The notes below the pieces were generated by a model. That model had not been told where the DNA came from, did no database searches, and saw only the letters and a list, made by a program, of their open reading frames with translations. This document shows positions 14,174-25,108 of a stretch of DNA of 64,000 nt, one piece after another. The stretch is taken from the NCBI GenBank assembly GCA_024704765.1, contig JAKMXF010000044.1, positions 854,057 to 918,056 on the forward strand. The letters are read 5' to 3'. The DNA comes from Oopsacas minuta. Lineage: Eukaryota; Porifera; Hexactinellida; Lyssacinosida; Leucopsacidae. The translations under genes were made by a program, and so were the position numbers. Every line of letters starts with the position of its first letter. Within the stretch, counting starts at the first letter, position 1.

Positions 14174-14815
14174 ATGATATACCTGAATTCCATCATATTT
14201 GTGTGTCTATGTCTGTGTGTTGCTACAGTAAGCACTCAATCTAGCTGTACAGTAGCTCAAAATTGCACTCGGGCGGTCCTCAATCCTCTCAGCAGCGATC
14301 AGTATGTACAGTGTGTGTTAGGGGAATGTGCTTGTGAAGGCGAGAACAATTGCTTCACATTTAATTCAACCGCTACATATTCACGGGATTCCTGTGTGCT
14401 AGATACTCGCTGCTACACCTACACCTCCTTGGGAGTGTGTGAGAGTACAGCCAGGGACTCGATGACTGCTCTTCTGTTACAGATATTCGCAGGTGGAGTA
14501 GGAGCAGCCAACTTTTATATCGGTAGGACTGACTTAGCAGGAGGACAGTTATTCCTCTTTCTAGCACTTTTTACATTTTCATGTTGTACCTTTTGTGTAA
14601 GTTGTTGTATCAAACCAGCATTGTCATGTGGAAATAAAGATACTTACTTGTATGGGTGGCTTTGTGCTGGTGTTCTTTTTCTAGTTATGTTGATAATTCT
14701 TGTTCTCCTTCTTATTATTTTATTAATTAATCCTATCTGGTGGGCAGCTGATATGATTATTTTCGCTACTAACCAGCGTACAGATATTAACGGTTGCAGA
14801 CTAAATCAGCCCTAG
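14174..14815 (+). CDS. TM2-domain membrane protein
   Basis: One exon, 213 residues, starting at an ATG followed by a strong signal peptide (hydrophobic residues 3-20, cut probably near STQSS). The ectodomain (about 21-100) is cysteine-rich. Then comes a TM2 domain: a first helix with the family motif GGVGAANFYIGR, a Cys-rich turn (SCCTFCVSCC), a very hydrophobic second helix (about 160-185) and the closing motif WWAADMIIFATNQRTDINGC, close to the usual WW-D---L-TG--D--G ending. TM2 proteins (Drosophila almondex, human TM2D1-3) span the membrane twice and have been linked to Notch signalling and phagocytosis. Which subfamily this belongs to is unclear. A polyadenylation signal lies directly after the stop. 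Confidence 0.8.
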   Translation: MIYLNSIIFVCLCLCVATVSTQSSCTVAQNCTRAVLNPLSSDQYVQCVLGECACEGENNCFTFNSTATYSRDSCVLDTRCYTYTSLGVCESTARDSMTALLLQIFAGGVGAANFYIGRTDLAGGQLFLFLALFTFSCCTFCVSCCIKPALSCGNKDTYLYGWLCAGVLFLVMLIILVLLLIILLINPIWWAADMIIFATNQRTDINGCRLNQP

Positions 14816-14819
14816 ATTG

Positions 14820-14825
14820 AATAAA
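14820..14825 (+). terminator. Polyadenylation signal of the TM2 gene
   Basis: AATAAA five bases after the TAG stop, followed by a GT-rich stretch (AAGTGTGTGCTATG). Confidence 0.55.
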
Positions 14826-15047
14826 TAAGTGTGTGCTATGAGTATTATATTAATCAAGAGAGTGTACTACCTGACTATTGGATTTGTTGTTTTGTTTTTC
14901 ATTAAATCTACTTGATTTACTATGTTAGCTACTTCAAATATATATCAGTGCAGCAGTTATAGGGAGATGTCGTATTGGCATTGGGAAAACCAACAATACC
15001 TAATTGGTATTAGAGAATTCTAGAAGGAAACTGTTCTGTTTCTAGTA

Positions 15048-15308
15048 TAGTGGACCATCGTTAATCCGAATAAAGGTTATATAACTAATGTTCAAAAGAC
15101 GTAATAATATCTAATTTCACTGCGGACATTTACAAAATACACATGTTGGTAGTCTATCCATCGTTTGTACAACTTTCGAAAATGTGGACCTGGAACCAAT
15201 AGTATTGTTTAAATGCATTCACTAACCCGAACAAATTCACCAATCTGAATCCGAACGAAATATTTCGTTAGTGGCACGCTGATAGGATTAGCGAGGATGG
15301 ATGTACTG
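15048..15308. repeat. MITE, TTAATCCGAA type, 261 bp
   Basis: The left end TAGTGGACCATCGTTAATCC and the right end GGATTAGCGAGGATGGATGT ending ACTG are inverted copies; TA follows the right end. An internal relative of the right end (GAATTAACGGTGGTCCACTG) sits inside the element at 21304-22233. Confidence 0.65.
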
Positions 15309-15694
15309 TATTTATATCCACGGACATTTATATTTATGATTTTGTTGTTAGATCTTTAATATTTGCATCTTTACAAATTACAGGTCGTGTATCAGCTGAA
15401 ACAGAAATGTATTCAGTGTATTCTACATAATTCAACACTCGTTGGGATATGAAAATTAAGTCGGATTATCACAGGTTCTACATTACAAGAAATATATTGA
15501 GATCTAATTAGTATCATTTAACCTCAGACGCGGACGTATAGACGACACATAAAACGACACAAATCGAATAATAGTGAGTAACACAAACTAAAACATTAAC
15601 TAATAGACTCAAACCAGTAAATCTTAAGGTAAACAATGTTACCATCTAAGGTACAATCTAAAATACACGAACATCAGTACTCATGATATCCGGG

Positions 15695-16183
15695 TCACCA
15701 CCAGGAAACCTTAAGCTCTCCCCTCTTACAACTACCGTCACTCGTGTCACACGTGTATCCAGAAGGACAGCAGTGTTTGTGGTCGTCACAGCACACGGCG
15801 TTCAACACTGGACAGCAACCGAATTCATTATCCCCAGCTGGGCAGCAAGTATTTTTATCTGGACACTGTTGTTTGTCTCCTGGACAAATCACACTCTCGA
15901 CTTCTTCTACTTTATCACATGTACCACTTTGTAGGTCGCAGGTTGTACCCTGTGGACAACAGTGCTTTCCATCAGTGCAGCACACAGCACTTGGATGAGG
16001 ACAGCATCCATACCTATCCCCTGACGTTTTGCAACAAGTGTTATCAGCAGGACATTCCCCTCCATCAGGACACGTTACGTCTACATGATGGGGAGCCAGA
16101 GGAATCATAGACAAAGGGGTGATCTGGACTTCACAGAATCCTAGACTGATCAGGGCCATGAGCAGGAGAGTAACGTACATCAT
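15695..16183 (-). CDS. GRN: Secreted two-repeat granulin
   Basis: One exon, 162 residues. A signal peptide (MMYVTLLLMALISLGFC) is followed by two full granulin modules at about residues 37-90 and 99-152. Each has the 12-cysteine pattern with paired cysteines (NTCC, YGCC or FGCC, AVCC, KHCCP, TCD, TCD or SCK). The second ATG three bases in is an equally good start. Granulins are secreted growth-factor-like or lysosomal peptides released from progranulin. Human progranulin has seven and a half modules, so this is a minimal form, though short granulins are common in invertebrates. It faces the TM2 gene (+) tail to tail, with about 870 bp and one MITE between them. Confidence 0.9.
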   Translation of the reverse strand: MMYVTLLLMALISLGFCEVQITPLSMIPLAPHHVDVTCPDGGECPADNTCCKTSGDRYGCCPHPSAVCCTDGKHCCPQGTTCDLQSGTCDKVEEVESVICPGDKQQCPDKNTCCPAGDNEFGCCPVLNAVCCDDHKHCCPSGYTCDTSDGSCKRGELKVSWW

Positions 16184-16770
16184 AGCGAAATATTATAACT
16201 GAGATAGCTAACTAGTAAACAGATTAATTAATTTTACAATTCTGAAATTACTATCACACTTACAATAACTAAGGGACTATAATAATGAAGGATTTGCAAT
16301 TGAATTGCACTCATAAATATATTATATATATCAAGCAGAATACTCGTGACTTGATCACAAGCAAAGTGTTGTAGCAAGATGAAATCATGTGAGATACAAT
16401 TATACGAAGTTATTTTCTCATCAAGCCACAATACATAATGCATATTTTGTGCCAATCTTATCGATATGTTCTGACTTGTTGCTCAAATTGACACGTATTT
16501 TCTGTGTCATAATTATCATATATTTGTTTTTAGAATTTTAAGGGCAAATTTGTTGCGCTCTATATTTCTCTTGTTGTATCTTATATTATTTGGTGGGAAA
16601 TCAACCGGCATATCCACTTTGATGTTTGAACAGGTGAAATTTACACAAGTTCCGCACGTGGATGTACATATTTAATATCTCCTTGATTTCACATGCGGAT
16701 TTACATTTTAAAAACTCATCGCAGAAGTTTTCCCCCAGCTGTGGATAATGTTCCCCCAAACATTATCATA

Positions 16771-17094
16771 CAGTTGAACCTCCGAGATCCGGACCTCCAA
16801 TATACGGGCACCTCCCTCAACCGGGCACCCTTATTTTAAATCGGTCCAAAAGAATTTTACCATTTCATATAATTCTCCTCATACTAACGTTGACTTCAGT
16901 TACTATATTTCATATTGGATTACGTTTGTATACCATATGTAAATTAATAACGGAATTCGAATATCTAAGGGAACTCATATGTACATTATGGGTTGTAACT
17001 ACCATAGAGTTAATGATATTTCCGAGATCCGGGCAAATTCTAAGATCTGGGCACCCTCCGGTCCCACACTGCCCGGATCTTGGAGGTTCTACTG
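16771..17094. repeat. MITE, GAGATCCGG type, 324 bp
   Basis: TA-CAGTTGAACCTCCGAGATCC at the left and GGATCTTGGAGGTTCTACTG-TA at the right are near-perfect inverted repeats with TA on both sides. Inner copies of 'CCGGGCACC' flank the middle. No transposase. Open frames here are accidental. Confidence 0.8.
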
Positions 17095-17593
17095 TACCTG
17101 CCAACCATCCAGGGACTTGACATATAATCCAGCAGAAAAATTGTTAAATCCAGGGAAAATAATGGATATGTCTGGCTTTTGTTTCTCATAAAAGATGGAA
17201 AATTTATATTATTTGCATATTAAATTTGAAATCCAGGGAAGAAGTTACAAGGGGCTGGTAAGTATGCATTATACAATGTTCAGGGAACATTGTTCACTGT
17301 GACACCTGTCGCTTATTCTTTTTGTGTTCAAAATACCACTGATTTAGGGAAATAATTACTAATTATCCTAACTTGTTGTATGAAGTGTAATTTGTTTAGA
17401 AAATTATTCTAAACAGTGGGTAATAAATTTATTCAAGGTAATACGGTATTGTACAGTATCTATGTGTTATGTGATTACTAGATGATATATATGTATATAT
17501 TTACGCACAAAGGTTGTTCTTTTCATTAAATAATGAGACTAAATTGTATAAATTTAGAACTAAACCAAAACTTATATAATCAGTATCAAATCT

Positions 17594-17935
17594 TTCGAGT
17601 TATTCCCTCTCTAACTTTATACATCGTTTTCATCGTCCTGGTAGCTTTTCTAGCCCAGTGGCATAGAATTATTTAGGGGTACCTATGTTCACCTCCCTCT
17701 CCAGCCGTTTGAAATCATCAAATCTCTTCCCTCGAAGAGGTCTCTTCATCTCTCCGAATAATAGTAGTCGCTAGGGGACAGATCTGGACTGTAAGGGGGG
17801 TGAGGGAGGCATTCGAAACCCATGTCGTGAATTGCATCCATTGTTTTGTAGCTTACATGGAGCCTTGCGTTGTCATCTTGGAGTAGCACGCAACGTGTCA
17901 ACTTGCCTCGTGGCTAACATTCAATAAATCTTATT
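17594..17935 (-). pseudogene. Dead mariner transposase fragment
   Basis: Reading the minus strand gives the C-terminal catalytic part of a mariner transposase: RGKLTRCVLLQDDNARLH, then HPPYSPDLSPSDYYY, then after a frame change MKRPLRGKRFDDFKRLEREV and FYATGLEKLPGR. DNA-H and PYSPDLSPSDY are the family's second and third catalytic aspartate regions. At least one frameshift and two stop codons break it, and the N-terminal half is missing. No ends were found. Confidence 0.75.
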
Positions 17936-18276
17936 TGTTCACAATAATTCTCCTAGGTAACTGTCTGATACAGTGCTTGTATGTATAGCAATTCTGCCGA
18001 GAACATTTCTTTCAATCTGAGGAATTTTATAGAATAAAAAGAGGGCTAGGGGCCATCAGTGGCTGCCATATATGGTCCGCCCGGACAATTTATGGCGGCG
18101 GAGCAAAAATAGCGTTGACAGGGCCCTAATAAATTCGTCAGTATTTACTATTTAATATAATTTGGTTACTTAAAAACATAATCCGTGGACTACGCATAAT
18201 ATAATCATTACTAACTCATCTCCTTCGTATTAGACAAATTGATGACTAGATAATTACATACAATCTACATGAATCA

Positions 18277-21200
18277 ATGAGTGAGTCTACTGAACAAGAC
18301 AATGATGTAGAAGAGGGTATCACCAGATGCATATGTGGATTCACACATGACGATGGGTACATGATTTGGTGTGATGGTTGTTCTGTATGGCAGCATCTAG
18401 CTTGTATGGAGCTAGATCAGTCTAAACTTCCCGACAAATACTACTGTGAGACATGTGATCCTAGACAGGTCAATGCTGACAGAGCTAAACGTATACAGAA
18501 ACGATTTTCTGAGTCAGACGTAAGTGGAGAAGATACAAGTAAGTTATATAATACAATATACTCTAATTAATAAGCTGACGTCAGCACCAGTCAATATGAC
18601 CCAATTAACCGAAACAATTTATACTTTGTATCGTTCTGTTCCAAGTGTCAAGTAACCCGATTAAGCAGAGCCAACTGTATCTGTTTGTGATTAAAGTTAT
18701 AAAACTAGTTACTAAATTTATGAATTACATATACCATATAGACATCTCTTCTCATCACTCGAGACTAGTTAGGAATATTCCTGGATTAGCTACTACTAAC
18801 AAGGTAGACTCTTCTACTCCTACTACATCTACTCATTCTTTAATATTTCCCACTAAACATAGCAAGAAACATAAACGAACTAACGAGAAGGTATTGAGTG
18901 TGTGAATAGTCAATAATTGATGTTTCGTCTCCGATGTTAAGTAAACTGTAAAACCAAATTGTTATACAGTGCAACCTCTATAAGTGGAGTCTCTATAAAT
19001 GGGGAACCTCTATAAGCGGGGAGTGGATAATGGGGCATACTTTAGAGGAAGGTATGCCTCCCCACCATTGAAATTTACCTCTATAAGTGGGAAATCTACT
19101 ATAAATTTTCGTAAATAATCAATTTATGTGCTAAATTTGGAAAAAAAAAACACGTATTTATCGCTATGATGAATTCAAATTTTTTGGTTTCTCAGAGAAA
19201 TTTCTTACAATTTCTATATTTAACCAACAACTTTAAGACATATTATACAGTGGAACCTGCACAATCCGACACCTCTGTAATCCGGAATTTCGCTAAACCG
19301 ACATTATTTCTTTTCACGGATAGTTTTTGTATAGAAAACAACCTCAATAACCCGGAACCTCGCTACTCCGTAATCCGACAATTTAATGATGATCAAGTAA
19401 TATAAATTCGACCTCTATAGACCAACAATTTAGCGATTTAGCTTTGATTTATCTGAGATGTAAATATTTCAACAAATGTCGGATTATGGAGGTGATTTTA
19501 TCTTCATAATTCAACATTATCGTTTACAATGTAAATATAGTATACTGCATACTTGGTATTTGACAACCATATGTCTTGAATTTTACTTGAGTATATTCGA
19601 GAACACCTGTATAATCCGACATTTTCTTCGTTCTCAACAAATGTCGGATTATGCAGGTTCCACGTAATAATAAAATATCATTGAAAACAGTCGTTAGAGG
19701 AAGTGTCTATGCATATTGACTTAAATATCTCTAGTTAATTAAAGGACATTTCCATTTGAAATTATAAAGGGGGAATGGGAGTTATCAACAGATTCACCAG
19801 GCCCGAACTCCCCCACTTATACAGGTTCTACTGTACCCTCCCTGACTACAGAGGAATGTGCATTTTATAGTGTGAGAATGCCTCACTGTCAGTCTAGGAA
19901 ATATAAGTCTAAGTATATTTACTGTGACAAACATCCATTTGCCGTTCATAACAATATTTTCATCGATTGTAGTTATTATCTCAGTTATTATTTAGTATCA
20001 GAGTTCTTCTCACTTTCCTAGAAGTCCTACTCCCCACTTCAGCTCTCCTTCTATCAGACACAAGTATGTCAAACCTATCTTTCCTATACGTGGCAGTCAC
20101 GACACTACTGAGTCAGATCCTCAAGATTCAGAAATTAGTATTTTGTCAGAAGAAGTAAACTCATTCTTCCACTCTAGAGCAAAATTGTATTCTAATTCTG
20201 AGCCTAGAGAGACTCAAATACTGTCTGATAGTGTAAAGATTTATTTGAATAGAGCTATTGGGTCAGTAGATAGAGACTCTAAGACAGTATATACGTCAGG
20301 AGAGGGGCGAGTTATACCCTCCCCAATAAGACCTGTTGGCATTAATCTCATTCTTGTTGAGAGAAAAAGGAAAGGAATAGTAAGTCTACTCGCTATTGTA
20401 ATGTATTATTGTTATTGATTCTTATTATTTTGTTAGATTACTTCTGCTAGTGTATTGTCTCATCAGCTGATTGTAGAGTTGAAAGGAAACGTGTTAGATG
20501 GTGATACTCTCTCTCAGAACGAGGGCATAACTCCCAGTACTCTTAATAGAGAGACAGTAACTCCATTCATATTCGTCTACAGAGGTTTAAACAAGCACTC
20601 TGTGGTATACATAGACTCACGACTACACGGAAATAAGGCACGATATGTCCGCAGGTCTTGTGAGCCTAACTCCATACTCCGACACTATATTCTAGATTCA
20701 CATCTAAAGTTTGGTATATTTGCTGAGAGAGATATCACTAAGGAGCAGGAGGTAACGATACCTCATGACAGTCATATACAGTCTTGTCTGTTTTTGGTGG
20801 AATGTGGGTGTAGCTTCAGAGCTAGTGCATGTCCTGCTAAATCTCATAATCTTAAGTTTAAGAAAAAGCGAGCATTGATAGGAGGGATGGAGGAGAAAAC
20901 GTTTCCTGACACTACTATTAAGTCTGAGACTGTGTGTCCTCATTCAGAGGAAGATTTGGAATCTCCAATGCCTTTCTTTCCTTCTAAAAAGAGGTATTTA
21001 TTTACTCATACTTTATCTCAGCTGATTAATATGATTCATTTTATTCGTAGGAAGCGACATCGAATAGAGAGTGACACAGCTCCCAACCTCCCTCACTCTA
21101 CAGCTACTACTCCTGTGGATTTCGGAGTGGTGGGATCTCTAGCCACTAAGAAGAGCAGAGAAGATAGAAAACTTGAAGGAGTGCTCAAGTTAATAGAGAA

Positions 21201-24200
21201 GATGGAAGCTAGGAAGTCTAGCAGTCAAGAAGACAGTGCTCTCTACTCTCCAGGGATTGGTATATTGTGATACTAGCTAATACAACCTGATATAATGTAC
21301 ATACAGTAGATCCTCACTAATCCGAACAGCCCTGTACCATTTGACAAAATATTTGTTCAGATTTGTCAATTGCATTAAACAATACAAGTAGATTAATTTC
21401 GAATAGTAGAAAATGTGTAAAAATGATATCTCATATTCTATGAGATATCTACAGGTATATTTAGAGTCCTATACGTAATTCGAACAAATTATTTCTTCCC
21501 TTGAAAGGTATTATAATATAATTCCGTTTGATAATTCGACTTCTACAAATTGTAACAAACTTGTTGTTCATTGAAAATAAATAAATAATTCCATATAGTA
21601 TATCATGGGCGATTTTTCGAAGATATCAATCGAATATCTGTATTTGGTATTCGGTTTGAGTTTTCGGATATTTTCAGAAGTCGGTAAGCACTATTCATGA
21701 ATACTGATATTCGATTTGCGCGATGTAAACCTTGCTCAGTGGCCGTTCAAACGTTACGTAACGCTACAAGGGGCGGTAGGTGGTATTTGTCAATGAGAAA
21801 AATTGTTCCATTATTACAGTGGTTGTGTAATTTGATACTAATGTCGGAATCTCGAGATTGAAAATCAGGATCGGATTAAACAAATCAATCCCTGAATTCA
21901 ATCCTGGAGGTTAAGTGTACGGGATCCCGGGATTGTAAGCCCTAAATTCAAGTTAGTAAACTACATTTCTCATGAGGATCTCGTAAAATCTATAATTACA
22001 CGTACCTTGTTTGTCTTAAATTTTGACGTTTTACATATTTTTAATGCTACTTTCAATAATTCGACCAAAATATTATTTCCCGTGACAGTTCGAATTAACG
22101 GTGGTCCACTGTAATTTAGTAGATAATTACATTTCCAGTTGAAAGTTTAACAAGTATGTCTTTTTAACATTTGGGATCTTTTCCAAAAATTATTCGGTTC
22201 GATGCTCTGTTCGGATTAGCGAGGGGCCTACTGTGATACCTTTATTATATTACTATTCATATATTTCATAGGTTCTGTTTCCAAGCAACGTAGATCCTCT
22301 GAAAAAGTTATTGGTAACGAGTATGCCTTAGAGGAATGTTCTTCATATCGAGACAGACCTCTAGAGAACAAGAAACCTGATCCGAAAAAGTTAAATCTCA
22401 CATTCTCTTCTCCATCTGAGCTACCTGAACCTCCCTCTGTATTCGAGAATACTCCTCTAAAGAAATTACTGATACAGCAATGGGGAGAAGAGGTTAGAGT
22501 TATGGAAAGACAGAAGAAGAGAGAGGTCCTGCTGGCTGACTTATCACCTGATTGTAATTTTCCTCTTACATTTCCTCCTCACCCATTCTCTGATGAAGGG
22601 GAGTACAGTTTCTCTAGATGGGGATACACCCTATCACCTGACACCTCTCTATACAAGTTCAGAGGAGCTCCCAAGAGACATGCTCTTGTAGCAGACACGG
22701 AGTTGGAGAAGGGAGAAGATAATCTAGAGGAATCCTGCTGTCTGGAACCTGTCTCTTCTGAAAGAGATGAAGAGAGTGAGAGTGAGCGGATCAAGAAATT
22801 GCCAATTAAAAAACAGCTGGCATATATCTTCAACAAGAAAGAGAGGGCTAGAGAGAGAGAAGCTCTGCTGTTATTGGAAGTTGAGAGGATACAAGCCCTT
22901 TCAGAGGAAATAGCTAAGGAGTCTCAAATGGATATGACGTCAGATATCAGTCAGGATTCAGAAGATACCAAACAGGACTTATCAGATATAGAACCTGACA
23001 ACTCAAAAGAGTCTCCTCCTCGAGTACACTCTACAACTTCTGATCAGATGCTGTCCTTACCAGAACCTGAGTACATGTCCCCTCTCCCTGTACAGTACTC
23101 TCCATCCCCTCAATCTAGTCCTAACCCTGTATCTCCTCTCTCTATCGCCTCATCCTCACAGGACTCAGCTAGTGTACCCTCCTCTCCTAAGATCCCTCAT
23201 ACTCCCTCTCCTGATCCTCCTCCCCCTGAAGAGGTAGACGCATCCTCTGACCAGATTACTGACCCTATAATCCATCCTCCTACAGAGCTATCCCGAGCAG
23301 ACTCAAGCTTCTCACAGGTATCATCTACTCTAGACTCTCCCCAATTCCTCTCCGTACTCAAGCCCCTGGTATCAGATTACATCTCCCCATCATTATCTCC
23401 TACTGTTATACAGACAGAGGAGGCACCTGTCAGTTCTAATAAAGAGTCCCTATACTCTAATCTGCCTATAGTAACACAGGATATATCCCCTGCAGAAGAG
23501 CCCTCTCATATCACTCTTATTAACTCTCCTGTACAATATATAAATGACCACTCTAGCAACCCTAAGGTGAGTTTGGAACGTGCCAAAGCTTCTTCTCTAG
23601 ATTCCGTCATCGGGTCTGATTACAAATTCTCAAAGAGCAGACTAACTCCTGATCCTACTCACAGACGCTCCCTCACCTCTCATACCAGTCCTCGGTTTAT
23701 TGACCCCAAGCAGCAGTTACACTACACACCCATAGAGTCACAACCTAATAAACGGAGGTATGTTAACAGAGACACGCTAGACCCTATCCTCTCCCGTATG
23801 GACCTATCCGTTCAGTTCGGTAGTCCCTCTAAGGAAACGGACACACCTATAACTCCGGTAGAGTCTGTAACACCCCTCTCAGATGCTGGGTCTAATCTCA
23901 GTGCTAGCGGTAAGAAGGTACTCTCAATGAAGGAGTACTTCAAACGGAAGGAACAGTCCAGAGCTTCATCTAGCTCTTCTCAGACCCACTTGCATCTGTC
24001 TCCAGGACACACACCCCCTCCCCCGAGACGAGAGAGGAGCAGGAGTAACAGCTCTGTCAATATATCAGAACCTTCTTTCTGGACAGAGTGCAGACGTGGT
24101 AAGGAGAAGAGACCAGATTGGGATAGGGAGAAAGATCGGTACCATTACACACGGGACAACAAGAGTCATACTAGACACTACAGCAAAGAATCTGCTTACA

Positions 24201-24595
24201 GATCTAAGGATAGGTCAAGAGAGAAACATAAATCAAAACACAGGGATAGATACAGAGATAGATACGATGATTTGAGTAGTCACTATTCTTCCAGGGACCA
24301 TAGGAGAAGAGCAAGTAGCGGAGTATTTGATGATAGTAGATCTAGACATAGTAGCTTTAAAAGTACAGAAATACCACGTCTTCCGTGCCCCTCCCTTGCG
24401 GAGATAGAACCTGTGAGTCCAGATAATTCAGGAGAGGAAGGGAACATCCCCTCTCCAACTAACTACCCCTCTGACAGACGGTTTTCTACCACCACCTCTA
24501 TCCCCCTTCCTAATGAAACAATCCCTCCTGATGATTCTAGACTACTCACACTTAAATTTTTTCTTAGACAGACAAATGAACAGGGCAACACCTGA
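18277..24595 (+). CDS. KMT2E: KMT2E/SETD5-like PHD and SET protein
   Basis: Exons joined by phase: 18277-18538, 18742-18890, 20002-20379, 20437-20993, 21051-21259 and 22272-24595, about 1292 residues. The PHD finger (about 13-62) reads ITRCICGFTHDDGYMIWCDG then CSVWQHLACM, very close to vertebrate MLL5. The SET core (about 300-385) contains FIFVYRGL, YIDSRLHGNKARYVRRSCEP and EVTIPHD. RRSCEPN replaces the usual NHSCxPN, and there is no FDY-type catalytic tyrosine. KMT2E and SETD5 share this and are thought inactive, acting as chromatin adaptors at H3K4me3 promoters. The tail (exon 6) is Ser/Pro-rich with an Arg/Asp/Ser-rich basic stretch near its end. A possible Cys-rich exon near 19852-19950 is unresolved. 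Two introns carry MITEs of 867 and 930 bp. Exon 3 could start at 20022 instead. Confidence 0.85.
18967..19833. repeat. MITE, TATAAGTGGGG type, interrupted by another MITE
   Basis: TA-CAGTGCAACCTCTATAAGTG at the left, and CCCACTTATACAGGTTCTACTG-TA at the right. Sub-terminal copies of CTCTATAAGTGGGGA or close relatives repeat several times at the left. The 867 bp span includes a second complete element (19248-19664), so the original was about 450 bp. It lies in an intron of the KMT2E-like gene. Confidence 0.8.
19248..19664. repeat. Nested MITE, TAATCCGACA type
   Basis: TA-CAGTGGAACCTGCACAATCC then GACA at the left; TGTCGGATTATGCAGGTTCC then AC-GTA at the right. Internal inverted copies of ATCCGACA also occur. 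The whole element sits inside the element at 18967-19833, so it inserted later. Confidence 0.8.
21304..22233. repeat. MITE, CTAATCCGAAC type, 930 bp
   Basis: TA-CAGTAGATCCTCACTAATCC then GAAC at the left, and GTTCGGATTAGCGAGGGGCC then TACTG at the right. Inside, at about 22085-22110, is the right end of a different family (GAATTAACGGTGGTCCACTG-TA), so at least two insertions are stacked. It lies in the last intron of the KMT2E-like gene. Confidence 0.75.
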
Positions 24596-24779
24596 GCTAC
24601 ATTGGAATGCAATTAATTTTCCGTTGGTTATTTATTAATCCAGGAATTATACTATTTGTACATAATTAATTATCGCTCTCATATGCTGATTATTCTTGTT
24701 TTCAATGCAATAGTAATAATATTACTAGAATGCTAATTTGTAATAAAGTGAAGATGAATAATTAATTATTCAGCTAGAC

Positions 24780-24887
24780 CAGTGGTTCCAAACCCTGGAG
24801 TCTATGGAGTGAGTATGGACCCCTTGCAGGTACACGGACGACAGCAGGAGGTCCACGGCCCACGGGTGGAGAAAGTTGGGAACCATG
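24780..24887. repeat. hAT-type MITE, 'TTCCCAACC' family
   Basis: The left end CAGTGGTTCCAAACC and the right end GAGAAAGTTGGGAACCATGA are inverted. The interior keeps GACCCC, ACGGACGACAGCAGG and GTCCACGG. Relatives occur at 28709 and 62416. A target duplication is not clear. Confidence 0.6.
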
Positions 24888-25108
24888 ATTTAGACACTGC
24901 TAATTTGATCAGAAATTCTGAAAATTTTAGATTATAATTTAGCGTGTCCTTAAAACGATAATTATCTACACAGAATAGAAAATTCACCTTTATGCTGATC
25001 AAAGGTACTGTTTCGTGTTACTGTTTCGTGTTACTGTTTCGTTATTGTGTCACATTACCATCAAAATTTCAGTGAACTACGTATAATACCCTTTATGAGT
25101 AGCTCCTA

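Noticed and set aside
16890-17191. Overlapping open frames of 64-76 codons
   Set aside because: They run through MITE inverted repeats and have no protein character.
19166-19667. Open frames inside the nested MITEs
   Set aside because: Repeat-derived; they translate inverted repeat text, not a protein.
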